Made by a program: the position numbers and the translations under genes | NCBI GenBank assembly: GCA_030847615.1 | Contig: JAUMIR010000004.1 | Coordinates: 76,415,001 to 76,479,000 of the forward strand | Reading direction: 5' to 3' | Source of the DNA: Gambelia wislizenii | Lineage: Eukaryota; Chordata; Lepidosauria; Squamata; Crotaphytidae | DNA length: 64,000 nucleotides | In this document: one piece after another, positions 1 to 9,491 of the stretch | Layout of the letters: every line of letters starts with the position of its first letter | Numbering within the stretch: position 1 is the stretch's first letter | The notes under the pieces: model-generated | What the model was told of the DNA's origin: nothing | The model's database searches: none | Seen by the model: the letters and a program-made list of their open reading frames with translations, nothing else

Positions 1-555
1 AGTAAAACATCCAATTTTCTTCTTGGGTTTAAAGAAGTCCCTCACTGGCAATCCAGGGAACACCGTAGTACAACCCAGGGAACACAGTAAAATTGGCCCT
101 CACACCCCCCAAAGGTCATGGGAGGCATTACAAATTTTAAAAATTTAAAATGGAGGTGCTGACAGCCTTTGAGGGATTCAATACTGGCCTGGGATGCCTG
201 CATGGGGGTTTCTACTTTCCCCACCCCTGCTTTATTATCCCAGATCTTTCTGTATACACATGCAACCTTGCTGACTGTCCTGTTCTGTTTTTGCATGGTT
301 TTCTAGTTCATTATATTTCATTTGTATTTAAATGTAATTGTTTTATTCTTTCTTGTAAATTTCCCTGGAAATGTAATTATGAGTGTGGGGAGGGGATACA
401 ATTTACAACAAATAAAGAAGCAAGAAAACAAACAAATAAAAGCCTATTAGGTAATATGTTGGCAAAGTTCGATCCAGCATTATTACAATCCTCTCTACAG
501 CTAGAAAGGCTCTCAAAGCAGCATGGACAGGGGTATGAGAGAAATATATATGGGT
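1..555. other. Non-coding stretch, nothing recognised
   Basis: No gene, RNA or known repeat could be supported here. The open frames on both strands lack codon structure, splice context or recognisable domains. Confidence 0.5.
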
Positions 556-564
556 ATATTATCA

Positions 565-598
565 TCATCATCATCATCATCATCATCATTATCATCCC
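565..598. repeat. (ATC)n microsatellite
   Basis: About eleven ATC units with one imperfect unit near the end. The long runs of Ile or Met in overlapping frames are produced by this repeat and are not protein coding. Confidence 0.9.
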
Positions 599-643
599 AC
601 CTTTTCCCCAGTATGGGAGTCAAAGTGGCTTAAAACAAACATA

Positions 644-807
644 CAGTGTATCCTCAGTGTCTGTTGAGGTTTGCTCAAGTCCCATCATATATAATGGCAT
701 AGTAAAATGGCGCCCCTTATATAAAATGGGGAACAGCAAGGTTTCCTTTTTGCAACGTTTCCCCCTGAATATTTTCAGTTGAACCTGTGGATACGGAGGG
801 CTGACTG
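644..807. mobile_element. Tigger-like (pogo/Tc1-mariner) MITE, copy 1
   Basis: Begins CAGTGTATCCTCAG and ends GGGCTGACTG. It contains the phrases typical of Tigger-derived MITEs: CTCAAGTCCCATCATATA, CCTTATATAAAATGG and GAACCTGTGGATACGGAGG. TA lies to the left; the right flank is TT, so the expected TA duplication is degraded. There is no coding capacity. Four further copies lie at 2745, 14393, 40710 and 46083. Confidence 0.75.
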
Positions 808-1112
808 TTGTTACAAATTAACAGCACACAAAAGTACAAAAGCAATTGAATCATCATAAAATTAAATAACAACAAAGAATAAAGGTCCAGCACATTATAT
901 CAGGCATGTTTCTCCTGAAAAATCCATTCTCAAAGGCCTGCTGGAATAAAACCTGTTTCACCTGCTTGTGGAAAGATAGTAAAGAGGGTACCATTCTAGC
1001 CTCTCTAGGATGGGAGGTCCAGAGCCTGGGAGCTGCCACAAAGAAGGCCCTTTTCTGTGTTCCCACCAAATGTACCTGCATATAGATACAGAGCCATCTT
1101 GCTGTCCCTCAG

Positions 1113-2744
1113 GCTTACAAATTAAAGAAAACATGACATAAAAGGAAAAGGGGAGCCTTCCTCAGCAATGGCATAATTTTACAAAAGAGGTGGTATAATT
1201 TAAAATACTCCCACTGAAATCAGTAGTGAACCCCAGAAAAACTGCTTCCAACTTTCTCTCTCCTTGCTCGCACCATCACAACAGAAGGGAATATTTTGAT
1301 AAAAGGGATTGGTTTTGCACAAGCAAACACCTGACAACCAGGAAGAGCAGAAAGAAATGTGTGGATGAACAGCACTTGTTTTCTCAGCACCCAAACAGGT
1401 ATTTCCCCAGGAAACCAGATATATAATCACCCACTCAACTTCACTGCTACAACTAGAGCTGTGTGTGCATCAGATGTGATAACACTGGGCAGTTACATTT
1501 TCTTGGCTACAATTCCCCAAAATCTTCTAGCCAATTTGGCCACTTACCAGTGAGTTATACAAAAAATGGCTTTCTAAGCTGTGGCCTTATGTGGCACTGG
1601 CCAGTACAGCTGGTTGATAGAACTGCCCTGCCCAGTCAGTATTTCATCTGTGATGATCAACCTAATGCCCGTGAAAAACATAGCTGAGAATTGAGGCAAT
1701 TGTGGTGATTAAAATTTTCATACGAATCTCTCTGTTTCTGTTTCTCCTTCTCCTTCTCATCAGAGCCAATTGGGCTTGCAGGGGCCAGATTAGTGCCTGG
1801 ATGCCGTAATGGGCTGGATGAGGGCCAATACAAGTATACATCAGTTGGTGAACTAGATGTATTCCTGGGCATTACTTCTGTAACAAAACATTTGGTACCA
1901 GAGGCAGACATACCATGAACAAAATAGGTATAAATTCCTGTACCACTGAGGGGGAAGACACTTCAACAAGTTTTAGCAAATTTTCTCCAAAACTAACAAT
2001 AGTCACAAGTGAATATATGCACAGGTCACATAAACCTCGCCAGGTAAGTAAACAAAATATTTTGAATCTTCTAGAGACCACTTGAAAACTTCTTCCAAAA
2101 TGCATCCAGGGATGATTTTTTTTTCTTTCTTTCAACAGCCTCTACTTTTCTTACAATTTCAGTTTTGATGGCCAAACTTATATATTTATGGGGGGTTTTT
2201 TTTGTTTTTTTTTAGAATGCTAGGGGTAACTGCTGAAACAGGCTTACCTGCTCTTCCCATTTCTCTCTGTTTTGCTGTTCACTCATGCTCATCAAGGGAT
2301 TCTAGAAGCAGCTGCTGTTTATCTTACCTGTTGTAGACAAGCACATACAGCTACAGTAGGATCAGCCACAGCATAATCCCATTCTTTTCCCTGCAATGCT
2401 TTAATGCATTGTGTAGTGCAGACACACACTTTCAACTTGACACCAAAAGTATGGGTTTCTCAAGCCCTCCATCATGCTCCTCATGCTGATGCTGCTAAAA
2501 AATCCAGCTAGACAGAGAATGTGGAGGAAAGGGGGCTGGGCAGGTATAAAATACCCCCTTTTTTAAAAAAAAAAAATAAGGAGCTTCTTTGCCTGAGACT
2601 TTGTTAACTGAGATATCCCTGTAAACTGAAACTTATTTCTGATGCGATGGAGGCTTTGTGGATTAGTGGTTCTCAAATGCAGAAATTGGGTAAGTGGGTA
2701 AGGCTGCACTCCCCCTGAAGGAGGAAATGTGTAGCTTGGTAGTA
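1113..2744. other. Non-coding stretch, nothing recognised
   Basis: No coding exon, RNA gene or classifiable repeat seen. Contains poly-T tracts near 2116-2132 and 2193-2213 and an A/T run near 2560-2577. Short overlapping frames on both strands show no domain. Confidence 0.5.
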
Positions 2745-2974
2745 CAGTTGTCCCTCCATATCCACGGATTTGGTATCCATGGATTTAAGTATTCATGGCT
2801 TGAAAATATTATTTAAAAAATAATAATCCAAAAAGCAAACCTTGATTTTGCCATCTTATATAAGGGACACCATTTTGCTATGCCATTGCATACAATGGGA
2901 CTTGAGCATTCACGGATTTTGGTATCCACGGGGGGACCTGGAACCAAACCCCAGGGAATATGAATGGATAATTG
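2745..2974. mobile_element. Tigger-like MITE, copy 2
   Basis: Starts CAGTTGTCCCTCCATATCC and ends GGATAATTG, with a TA dinucleotide on both sides (2743-2744 and 2975-2976), as expected for Tc1/mariner/pogo insertion. The internal CCTTGATTTTGCCATCTTATATAAGGG and reverse-oriented counterparts form a foldback. Non-coding. Confidence 0.85.
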
Positions 2975-3059
2975 TACTTCTGTTTCTGCCACCGGAGTAG
3001 ACTCTATGGACTGGAGTGTATGGCATCAGGTTTGACTGGTGTGCCAGTTATGACCTTTC

Positions 3060-3725
3060 CAAAGATTCAGGAAGGACTCATCCTGTGCTTTCTGCAAGTG
3101 CGCTGATGACTAAAAAGGCCAATCCGAGATAAACAAGTCCGGTTGCAGAAAGCACAGCAGAAGGTCTCCTTGGGTGATGTTTCCAGGTTGTGATTCTTTC
3201 TGTGTTGCCGTTTCCCTTCAAGACTTGTTCGGCGTGAGTTCTCAAATAAGGCTGCAGCATTGTGGATTGTGCGTCTCCATGCCTCCCGATGTGAGGCCAG
3301 GGCGGACCATTGTTGGTGATCAATTTGGCCGAGCCTGAGATGTTGTTTCAGGGAATCCTTGTATCACTTTTTTGGAGTACCCCTCTTACGCTGACCCATG
3401 GTGATTTCACCGTAGAGTACTATTTTTGGGAGGTGATGGCCCTCCATCCTAGAAACGTGCCCTGCCCAGCGCAACTGTGTTCTCAATATCATGGCCTCAA
3501 CGCTGTTGATCCCTGCTGGCTCAAGGACAGCAACATTCATCATATAGTCAGTCCAGTGTATATTTAGGATTGTGCGTAAACAGCGCTGATGAAAGCATTT
3601 GAGGAGTCGTAAGTGGTGGTGATAGGTGACCCATGTTTCAGACCCATAAAGGAGAATAGACAGTACAATGGCTCTATACACACTGATTTTTGTGCTTTGC
3701 TTCAGGTGAGGGAGTGTCTGTCCCT
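3060..3725 (-). pseudogene. Non-LTR retrotransposon reverse transcriptase, C-terminal fragment
   Basis: The minus-strand frame 3681-3364 carries a LINE RT C-terminal signature: residues near the start read VLSILLYGSETWVTY, followed by RCLRTILNIHW, LRWAGHVSRM and HHLPKIVLYGE. The same frame continues past one TGA (about 3361-3363, a likely CGA decay) through HQQWSALASHREAWRRTIHN and ends in a zinc-knuckle-like motif (CAFCNRTC, then FSHQRTC) near 3090-3125. In one frame this gives roughly 200 residues with a single stop. The element is 5'-truncated near 3725, where an unrelated LINE tail begins. The clade was not assigned: it lacks the BovB wording seen at 61.6 kb and the L1 wording at 63.6 kb. 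It is dead as an ORF. Confidence 0.8.
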
Positions 3726-4400
3726 ATATGTGCCTGCTTAAGGTCTGAGGTCTGCATAAGGGTCCTCCTCTATGTCCCCCCAAATGCAACCAATAGAGTG
3801 GTGGTGGGGGGACATGGGAAAGGGACTTCTCAGCAGTAGCACCCCAATTGTGGAATGTCCTCCCCATAGAGATCTGATTGGCACGAACATTGGTTTCTTT
3901 TCAGCACCAAGTGATAATATGACTTTTTGTTAAAGCCTTTGGGGCCTAACTTAGGGTGCATCTACACACAGTTTAACACCACTTTAAGTTTTGTAGCTCC
4001 ATCCTGTGGGGTTCTGGGATTTGTGGTTTTGTAAGGCTGTTTGCCTTCTCTACAAAAGAGTGCTGGTGCTTCAGTAAACTACAAATCCCAGGATTCTGTA
4101 GGGTGGAGCCATGGCAGTTAAAGTGGTATCAAACTGCATTACTTCTACAGTGTAGATGCACGCTTAGTTTTAAATATACAAGCACATGGTTTTAAATTGT
4201 TGCAGCCTTTTAAGCTATTTTAACTGTTCACGTACACTTAACGGTTAACCTGTTACCTTGTTTAGTATGTTTGTGTCCTGTTAAACTTATTTTATTGTTT
4301 TAATGTATAATTGTTTATATTGGTTTCTTTTACGTCATCCTGAAATCCCATGAGAAAAGGTGGGACAGGAATATTTTAGTAAATAAATATATTAAAATAA
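3726..4400 (+). repeat. LINE 3'-end remnant split by a hAT-like MITE
   Basis: 3726-3954 (TGGAATGTCCTCCCCATAG, then TTAAAGCCTTTGGGGCC) and 4168-4400 (tail AGGTGGGACAGGAATATTTT followed by AAATAAATA) read as the two halves of a reptilian LINE 3' end. The D-family MITE at 3955-4161 sits between them with CTTAG at both junctions. A related phrase recurs near 26210-26330. Confidence 0.5.
3955..4161. mobile_element. D-family foldback MITE (hAT-like), copy 1
   Basis: Left end GGTGCATCTACAC, right end GTGTAGATGCAC. The arms are complementary over most of their length (CACTTTAA.., CTCCATCCTG, CTGGGATTTG on the left; the complements on the right). CTTAG occurs at 3950-3954 and 4163-4167, the remains of a target duplication. 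Eight related copies lie in the window. Non-coding. Confidence 0.75.
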
Positions 4401-5995
4401 AATACCCCCCCCCACACACACACACACTGCTCCAATTAGCTCTGGGAGCAAAACTTCTAAGTTTTTTTCCCTGCCAGGGCTAATAACAGCTGTAGGGGAG
4501 GAAAAATTTTCACCTATACCACAACAGGGAGGAAGGGTTAAACCCCTCTCCCCATGCCACCTTGCCACCCCCACAGCTGCTATTTAGCAGGTGGGGGCCT
4601 CCAATACACTTTAAATGCAATCCTGTATTTAACGTCACGTCTAGTTTGACCCCAATTGTGTTCACACTGAAGTTCAGAAACATAATAGATATAGTCATAT
4701 TTGAAGCTAGTCTCTCCAGGGGCCAAACCATCGTGAAGTAATCTAAAATATGACCCTCAGAGGTGCTCTTTGGACAACATCCAGCCATAGATCTCATTCT
4801 TGTGAGAATGTAAATAGAGCAAACAGGGCCTTCCACTCAACGTGAAAAGAACATTTTTATTCATGCATGTTGGCGTGGCTCAAGTCATTCAGAAGACCAG
4901 AGCTGCAAATTGTGGGGGTGAGAGAAAGGGAGACAGATACTTGAATGATTTTCTCTGCAAATGGTATTTAGCCATGTGCATGCATGTGTGTCTTGGAAAG
5001 AGCCTGCAAAGGCTGTTAGTGTGACTGCCTTTCTAACTTCTTAACTTGTCAGCATATCCCAGAGTTTATAATGCACATGCACACAGGACTTGAGCCAAAA
5101 AGGCTGTCTAGCCGCAGATCCAGATGTGGGGGCCACTGCACAGCCAGCCAGCTCAGCTCTCCCTGAAACGACTTTCAGACTAAACAATTGTGACTTGGCT
5201 GTGAGAGGCAGCGTGATTCCAGATGCTGCTTTCCTTTCACATTGCTTTAATTGGGCTGGCAGGCGCAAGGGCTCTTTCAGTGAGAGGAAAGCTTCCCCAT
5301 GAGACCACAATGTATTGGCAATGCTCCCACACTGCTACCTTAAGAGAGAGGAGGGAGCAAAAGGGAGGAGGCCAGGAGAAAAGGAAGGGGAAAAAAATTG
5401 AGAACAAGTTTCCAAAGTGTTTACGGCTACAAATGGCTGTTGCTTTGCTTTTTGTCTTCCAAAATTGTCACCTTTTTATATTAACTCAAAACCTGAATAA
5501 ATGATATATGTGGTCTTGTCACTGATAAGAAATTTGGATTGATTTCTAAATAGAAATCAATGTGATTCAGTACACATTTGTAAGCTCAACCCTGGTGCTG
5601 GTGCTTTTTTTAAAAAAAAATGGTTACATTGCCAGATGCCATGGATGGTTATGTGCTGACTTACAGTTGTGGTACCAGAGCTTGGAAAAGTTCCTTCTTT
5701 GGACAACTCTCAGGATCCTCCTGCTAGCTTGACCACTACAGGATTTTAGGAGCTGTCATCCAAAAAAAGGAACTTTTCCAAGCTTTGTGGCACTTAGCCT
5801 CCATATCCCTGCTCTGTAACAGGCCTACTCTTATACCTCAGCTTAGTCAAGTCTTTTAATTTTGATCTGTTTTATATATTAAAATCCCTCTGCCTTGACT
5901 CATATTTCCATGGAAAATACGAGGTCCACAAATACCTCCTGATGGGGATGAAATACTTCATACTTTCCTGCTGGGGATAAAATATCCACTTTGGG
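4401..5995. other. Non-coding stretch with a short CA repeat
   Basis: C-run then (CA)n at about 4406-4427. The rest is unique-looking AT-rich DNA. No exon with matching splice sites, RNA gene or repeat could be supported. Confidence 0.5.
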
Positions 5996-6201
5996 GCTAA
6001 ATACCCTAAAAACAACAGATCCCACCTGATCTTGGAAACTAAGCAGGGTCAGCCCTGGTTAGAACTTGGAATTCCAGGTGCTGTCAGCTATATTTCAGAG
6101 GAAGGAACTGGCAAAACCACCACTGAGTATTCCTTGCCTAAGAAAACTCTATGAAATTCATGGGGTCATCATAAGTTAACAGGCAACTTGAAGGCACACG
6201 C
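5996..6201 (+). mobile_element. 5S rRNA-derived SINE (5S-Sauria type), copy 1
   Basis: Positions 6015-6085 align by eye with the internal promoter half of vertebrate 5S rRNA: GATCTTGGAAACTAAGCAGG, GTCAGCCCTGGTTAGAACTT, then CCAGGTGCTGTCAGC. The body follows (GGAAGGAACTGGCAAAACC; GTATTCCTTGCCTAAGAAAA) and the 3' end is ACTTGAAGGCACACGC, the tail shared with Sauria SINEs and BovB. It is a Pol III retroposon, not a functional 5S gene: the 5S part is truncated and diverged. A CA/GA microsatellite has grown from its tail. Confidence 0.85.
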
Positions 6202-6211
6202 ATGCACACAT

Positions 6212-6253
<42 letters not shown>
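6202..6253. repeat. (CA)n(GA)n compound microsatellite
   Basis: Begins as CACATACACACACACA and changes to a long (AG)n run ending at the foldback boundary at 6254. It explains the Ser-Leu, Cys-Val and Arg-Glu runs in local reading frames. Confidence 0.9.
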
Positions 6254-6257
<4 letters not shown>

Positions 6258-6604
6258 TTTTCACATGCGTAAAGTATTCCCAATGCAGATCGGGACAGAA
6301 TTGTTTCTGTCCCGGAAGCAGCACCGCGTTTCGCACGCCCACTTCCCTCTCCCAATCTCCCATTATCATCACTCTGTGCTTGTTCCATTTCCCTCCTGAT
6401 ACCTTCCGCGATTTTTTATTAACGAGGGTTTGTCATTAATAAAAAATCACGGACGGTATCAGGAGGGAAATGGAACGAGCACAGAGTGATGATGACGGGA
6501 GATCGGGAGAGGGAAGTGGGTATGCGAAACATGGCGCTGCTTCTGGGACAGAAACAATTCTGTCCTGATCTGCATTGGGAATACTTTACGCATGTGAAAA
6601 TCTC
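6254..6604. mobile_element. Near-perfect 351-bp palindromic foldback element
   Basis: Left arm 6254-6419 begins GAGATTTTCACATGCGTAAA; right arm about 6438-6604 is its reverse complement and ends TTTACGCATGTGAAAATCTC. The centre (about 6411-6447) carries TTTTTTATTAACGAGGG and its partner. Mismatches are few and scattered. The long frames read here on both strands are mirror images of one another, which shows they come from the palindrome. It lies between a SINE-derived microsatellite and a CR1 fragment. Class is probably a foldback/MITE DNA transposon; no clear target duplication was found inside the AG repeat. Confidence 0.85.
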
Positions 6605-7311
6605 TGTAGTCTCAGAACCACTGACAATAATCTTTGAGAATTCCTGGAGAACAAGAGAGGTCCCAGCAGACAGGAGGAGGACAAATGCTGTCCCCATCTT
6701 CAAAAAGGGGAAAAAAGAAGCCCCAAATAATTACCGCCCAGTCATCCTGACATCAATGCTAGCAAAGATTCTAGAGCAGATCATTAAACAGATAGCCTAT
6801 AAGCATTTAGAAAGGAATGCTGTGATCACTAATAGTCAACACGGATTTCTCAAAAACAAGTCATGCCAGACTAATCTTATCTCTTTTTTTGATAGAGTTA
6901 CTAACTTGGTAGATGAAGGGAATGTCGTGGATGTAGTGTATCTTGATTTCAGTCAGGACTTTGACAAAGTACCCCATGATATTCTTGCAAAAAAATTTTT
7001 AGTAACATATGGCCTAGACAATGTGACTGTTACTCTCTACACTTGGAGGTCATGGAGACCCTCAAAATATCAACCTTAATTTGGGGAATCAATGTACTCA
7101 TCTTGGCTATGCAAAGAGGGGGGCAACAAATAGCGGAAGAGCTGTTTGGTAATGGAATGCACTGCCTTGGAGTGTGGTGGAGTCTCCTTCTTTGGAGGTT
7201 TTTAAACAGAGGCTAGATGGCCAACTGTCAGAAGTGCTTTGACCGGGTATTCCTGCATGGCAGGAGGTTGGACTAGACAGCCCTTGTGGTCTCTTCCAAA
7301 TCTATGATTCT
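6605..7311 (+). pseudogene. CR1 LINE fragment: RT segment joined to the 3' UTR
   Basis: 6610-7020 encodes a CR1-type RT piece: NAVPIFKKGKKEAPNNYRPV, then SQHGFLKNKSCQTNL and VVYLDFSQDFDKVPHDIL, with the first catalytic Asp of the RT inside YLDF. The frame is then lost, and from about 7085 the sequence is the CR1 3' UTR: GTCTCCTTCTTTGGAGGTTT, GGAGGTTGGACTAGACAG, and the terminal TCTATGATTCTATC near 7298-7311. The middle of the RT, including the second catalytic motif, is deleted. Upstream of 6605 is the unrelated palindrome, so it is 5'-truncated as well. Non-functional. Confidence 0.9.
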
Positions 7312-7976
7312 ATCTACGACTTTTTGGTTTTGGATGGTACATAACAGGCAGCCTTCTGATGACGTGTTAGATCAGGGATCCAGGAGGTGGTTTTCTGCAC
7401 CTATGACTCTCCAGAGACCACATGTACTACCAGAAATTCAAAACAAAACCCCAGAAGTGAAAAGAAGTCCTTTTCTGCTTCTGAGGAAGGTATGTTCTGA
7501 TTTTAAATGATGCAGCGGCAATGGGGCCACAATGTATATAAAAGGTGAATTGTTGTTTCTAAGGGCTACCAAAAAAGCCAACTCATTCTTTTTGGAGGGG
7601 AAAGAAAGAAGGAAGACCACTTCTGCCTGAGATGGTAGAACAAAAAGGAGTAGACAACAGAATGAAGCCAGGTATTGTTGGTTCTTGAAAGGAGCTCTAA
7701 TCAGAATGAATCATTATTGGGAACCCCGTTTAGCCACTGCATAAAGCCCAAATGGGAAAACACAAAGGGTCAATACATCCATCTAATAAATAAACATCTA
7801 ATAAACAGAATAACTGTCCCACATTGCTTCCCAAAATCAAATATACATTAAGCTCTCTCCCTTTCATACCCATGGAATACCTGTGAACATGGCAAAAAGA
7901 AAAATCCAGTACTTCTAGGATTTAATAAAATGCCATTAATTATAATATCATATCATAATCTAATCTAATAGGATTT
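7312..7976. other. Non-coding stretch, nothing recognised
   Basis: No exon, RNA or classifiable repeat seen. AT-rich toward 7920-7976. Confidence 0.5.
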
Positions 7977-8213
7977 GAGAACCAGAATGATATAATGGTT
8001 TGAGTATTGGACTACGACACTGGGAGACAAGGGTTTGAATCTCTACTTAGCCATGGAAACCCAGTGGGTGGCCTTGGGTAAGTCACACTCTGTCAGCCTC
8101 AGAGGAAGGCAAGAGCAAACTCCCTCTGAACAAATTCTGCCAAGAAAACGCCATAATAGGTTTGCCTTAGGGTTGCCATAACTCAGAAATGACTCAAAGG
8201 CACACAGCAACAA
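7977..8213 (+). mobile_element. Sauria-type tRNA-derived SINE, copy 1
   Basis: The 5' tRNA-related part has a box A-like TGGTTTGAGTATTGGACTA and box B-like GGGTTTGAATCTC. The body contains GGCCTTGGGTAAGTCACAC, CTCAGCCTCAGAGGAAGGC and AAACTCCCTCTGAACAAA. The 3' end is AAATGACTCAAAGGCACACA followed by GCAACAAG, the BovB-like tail used for L1/RTE-type mobilisation. Full length, about 237 bp. Confidence 0.9.
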
Positions 8214-8267
8214 GATTTTACTTCATTGACCACATTATAGTTGGTCTTTGTAGCTATAGATATCGAT

Positions 8268-8638
8268 ATACTTTTACACTATACAATTATAGCACTATGA
8301 TTCTACTTTAATTGCCATGGCAACATCTTATGGAATTTGAAGTCGAAGGCTTTCACGGCTAGCATCCATAGATTTTCCTTGGGTTTTTTCTGTGTTGTGA
8401 TGCAGGTGAAACGTCAGAAACAAACTATTCCAGAACATGGCCTCACAGCCCGGAAAAAAAACCAAGGAAAATCTATTTTATGGAATCCTGGAATTTGCAG
8501 TTTAGGGAGATACTGGAGCAATCTGGCAGAGAATTCTAGAAACTTCACAAAACCACAAATCCCATGATTCCATAGGATGGAATCATGGCAGTTAAAGTGG
8601 TATCATAGTGCTATAACTGAGTAGTGTAAATGGAGCCA
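8268..8638. mobile_element. D-family foldback MITE, copy 2, split by an E element
   Basis: Left arm CACTATACAATTATAGCAC through GCCATGGCAACATC; right arm CCATAGGATGGAATCATGG, TTAAAGTGGTATCATAG and a terminal GTAGTGTAAATGG. The 142-bp E element at 8337-8478 interrupts the left arm, giving a nested pair. Confidence 0.75.
8337..8478. mobile_element. E-family short element, copy 1
   Basis: Core GAAGTCGAAGGCTTTCACGG to CATGGCCTCACAGCCCGG. It is flanked by a 9-bp direct repeat, TTATGGAAT, at 8328-8336 and 8478-8486 (the last element base may belong to the repeat). An internal foldback pairs ATAGATTTTCCTTGG with CCAAGGAAAATCTAT. A second copy is at 42215-42345. The class is unknown; a 9-10 bp duplication fits hAT loosely. 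Confidence 0.7.
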
Positions 8639-8905
8639 TGTTTCATTTTGAAGGGTTAGGATGAATTTGCTGGTGTCTAAGATGCCTTGCACTCTGCCGC
8701 TTCTTGCTGTTACGGATTGACACAGTTGCCACTTAGGAAACTAATGTTTAAAAGTGTTGTGGACACAGTTCTGTAATCTACAGCCATGGTTCTCAGTTTT
8801 CATCCTTCTTACGTCTGGGAATTCTGCTTTCAGAATCCCTTACCATCAGTCAAGTTGGTTGAGAGTTCTGGCAGTGAAGACCTTGGCAGACAGCTGAAGA
8901 TCTTT

Positions 8906-9488
8906 GGACTTTATCAGATGAGCGTCCAAAAACTCTGTAATTCTGCAACTGTGGATAATGGAAACATTGTGGCATTATAACACTTACCATCGCATGTTGC
9001 TGTAAGCACACAAAAGAACTGCCACAGAATCATTGCACGATGACCACAAGCACTTTAAGAACAGGAGTTTACTTCCACAATTTGGCACGGGCAAGATCTC
9101 AGTGGTTCTCACGAGAAGACATGAGCATGCTTAAAAGTCTAAAAACAGCTAAATTAAGAAACAAAATGAACACACAAGCACTGAAACAAACCTAAAAACT
9201 TGCCAACAAAACAGGCCAGTGTATAAAAAGAGCATCCTGTGCTTTGTTTTCGCATTCTCACCTGGATGTTTCCTTGCTGACAACTGCCCAGTCATGCTGT
9301 AATCTCGCGATTACAACAGGGCATAGTTTTACACGCTTTCAATTCCACGAAAACAGTGCTATTGAAGATCTATTGATGGGTTTTTCCTGAGTGGGGAATG
9401 GGATAACCACGACATTATGCAGTAGTGGGGCCCATTTTTGCTACCCTGACATCGTTATCCTGCTATTTTTGACACGTCTGATAAGTCC
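8906..9488. mobile_element. A-family MITE, copy 1
   Basis: Ends GGACTTTATCAGATG and CGTCTGATAAGTCC, with a TTT duplication at 8903-8905 and 9489-9491. The interior (TCTCAGTGGTTCTCACGAGA, CAGCTAAATTAAG, CTCGCGATTACAAC) matches copies at 23016 and 57686 in the opposite orientation, defining one subfamily. Non-coding. Confidence 0.85.
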
Positions 9489-9491
9489 TTT

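Larger units (their letters stand above)
556..1112 (-). repeat. LINE 3' untranslated remnant, split by a MITE
   Basis: Read on the minus strand this resembles the 3' UTR of a reptilian LINE. A phrase around 1010-1080 (a blunt 'glued fragment' rich in CCTGGGAGCTGCCAC and AAGGCCCTTTTCT) recurs in weaker form near 19010-19050 and 55120-55200. The (ATC)n run at 565-598 lies at its lower-coordinate end. A Tigger-like MITE at 644-807 interrupts it. Clade (CR1 or L2-like) cannot be decided by eye. Confidence 0.4.

Noticed and set aside
377..595. Open frames with runs of Ile or Met
   Set aside because: Both come from the (ATC)n microsatellite at 565-598.
5996..6201. Possible 5S rRNA gene
   Set aside because: Only the internal promoter half is present, diverged, and joined to a SINE body and tail; likewise at 32694 and 34663.
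6169..6703. Several overlapping frames of 65-95 codons on both strands, sharing FTHVKIS-type endings
   Set aside because: Mirror images produced by the 351-bp palindrome and the CA/GA microsatellite.
7977..8213. Possible tRNA gene
   Set aside because: Box A and B are present but no cloverleaf or acceptor stem; the rest is SINE body.
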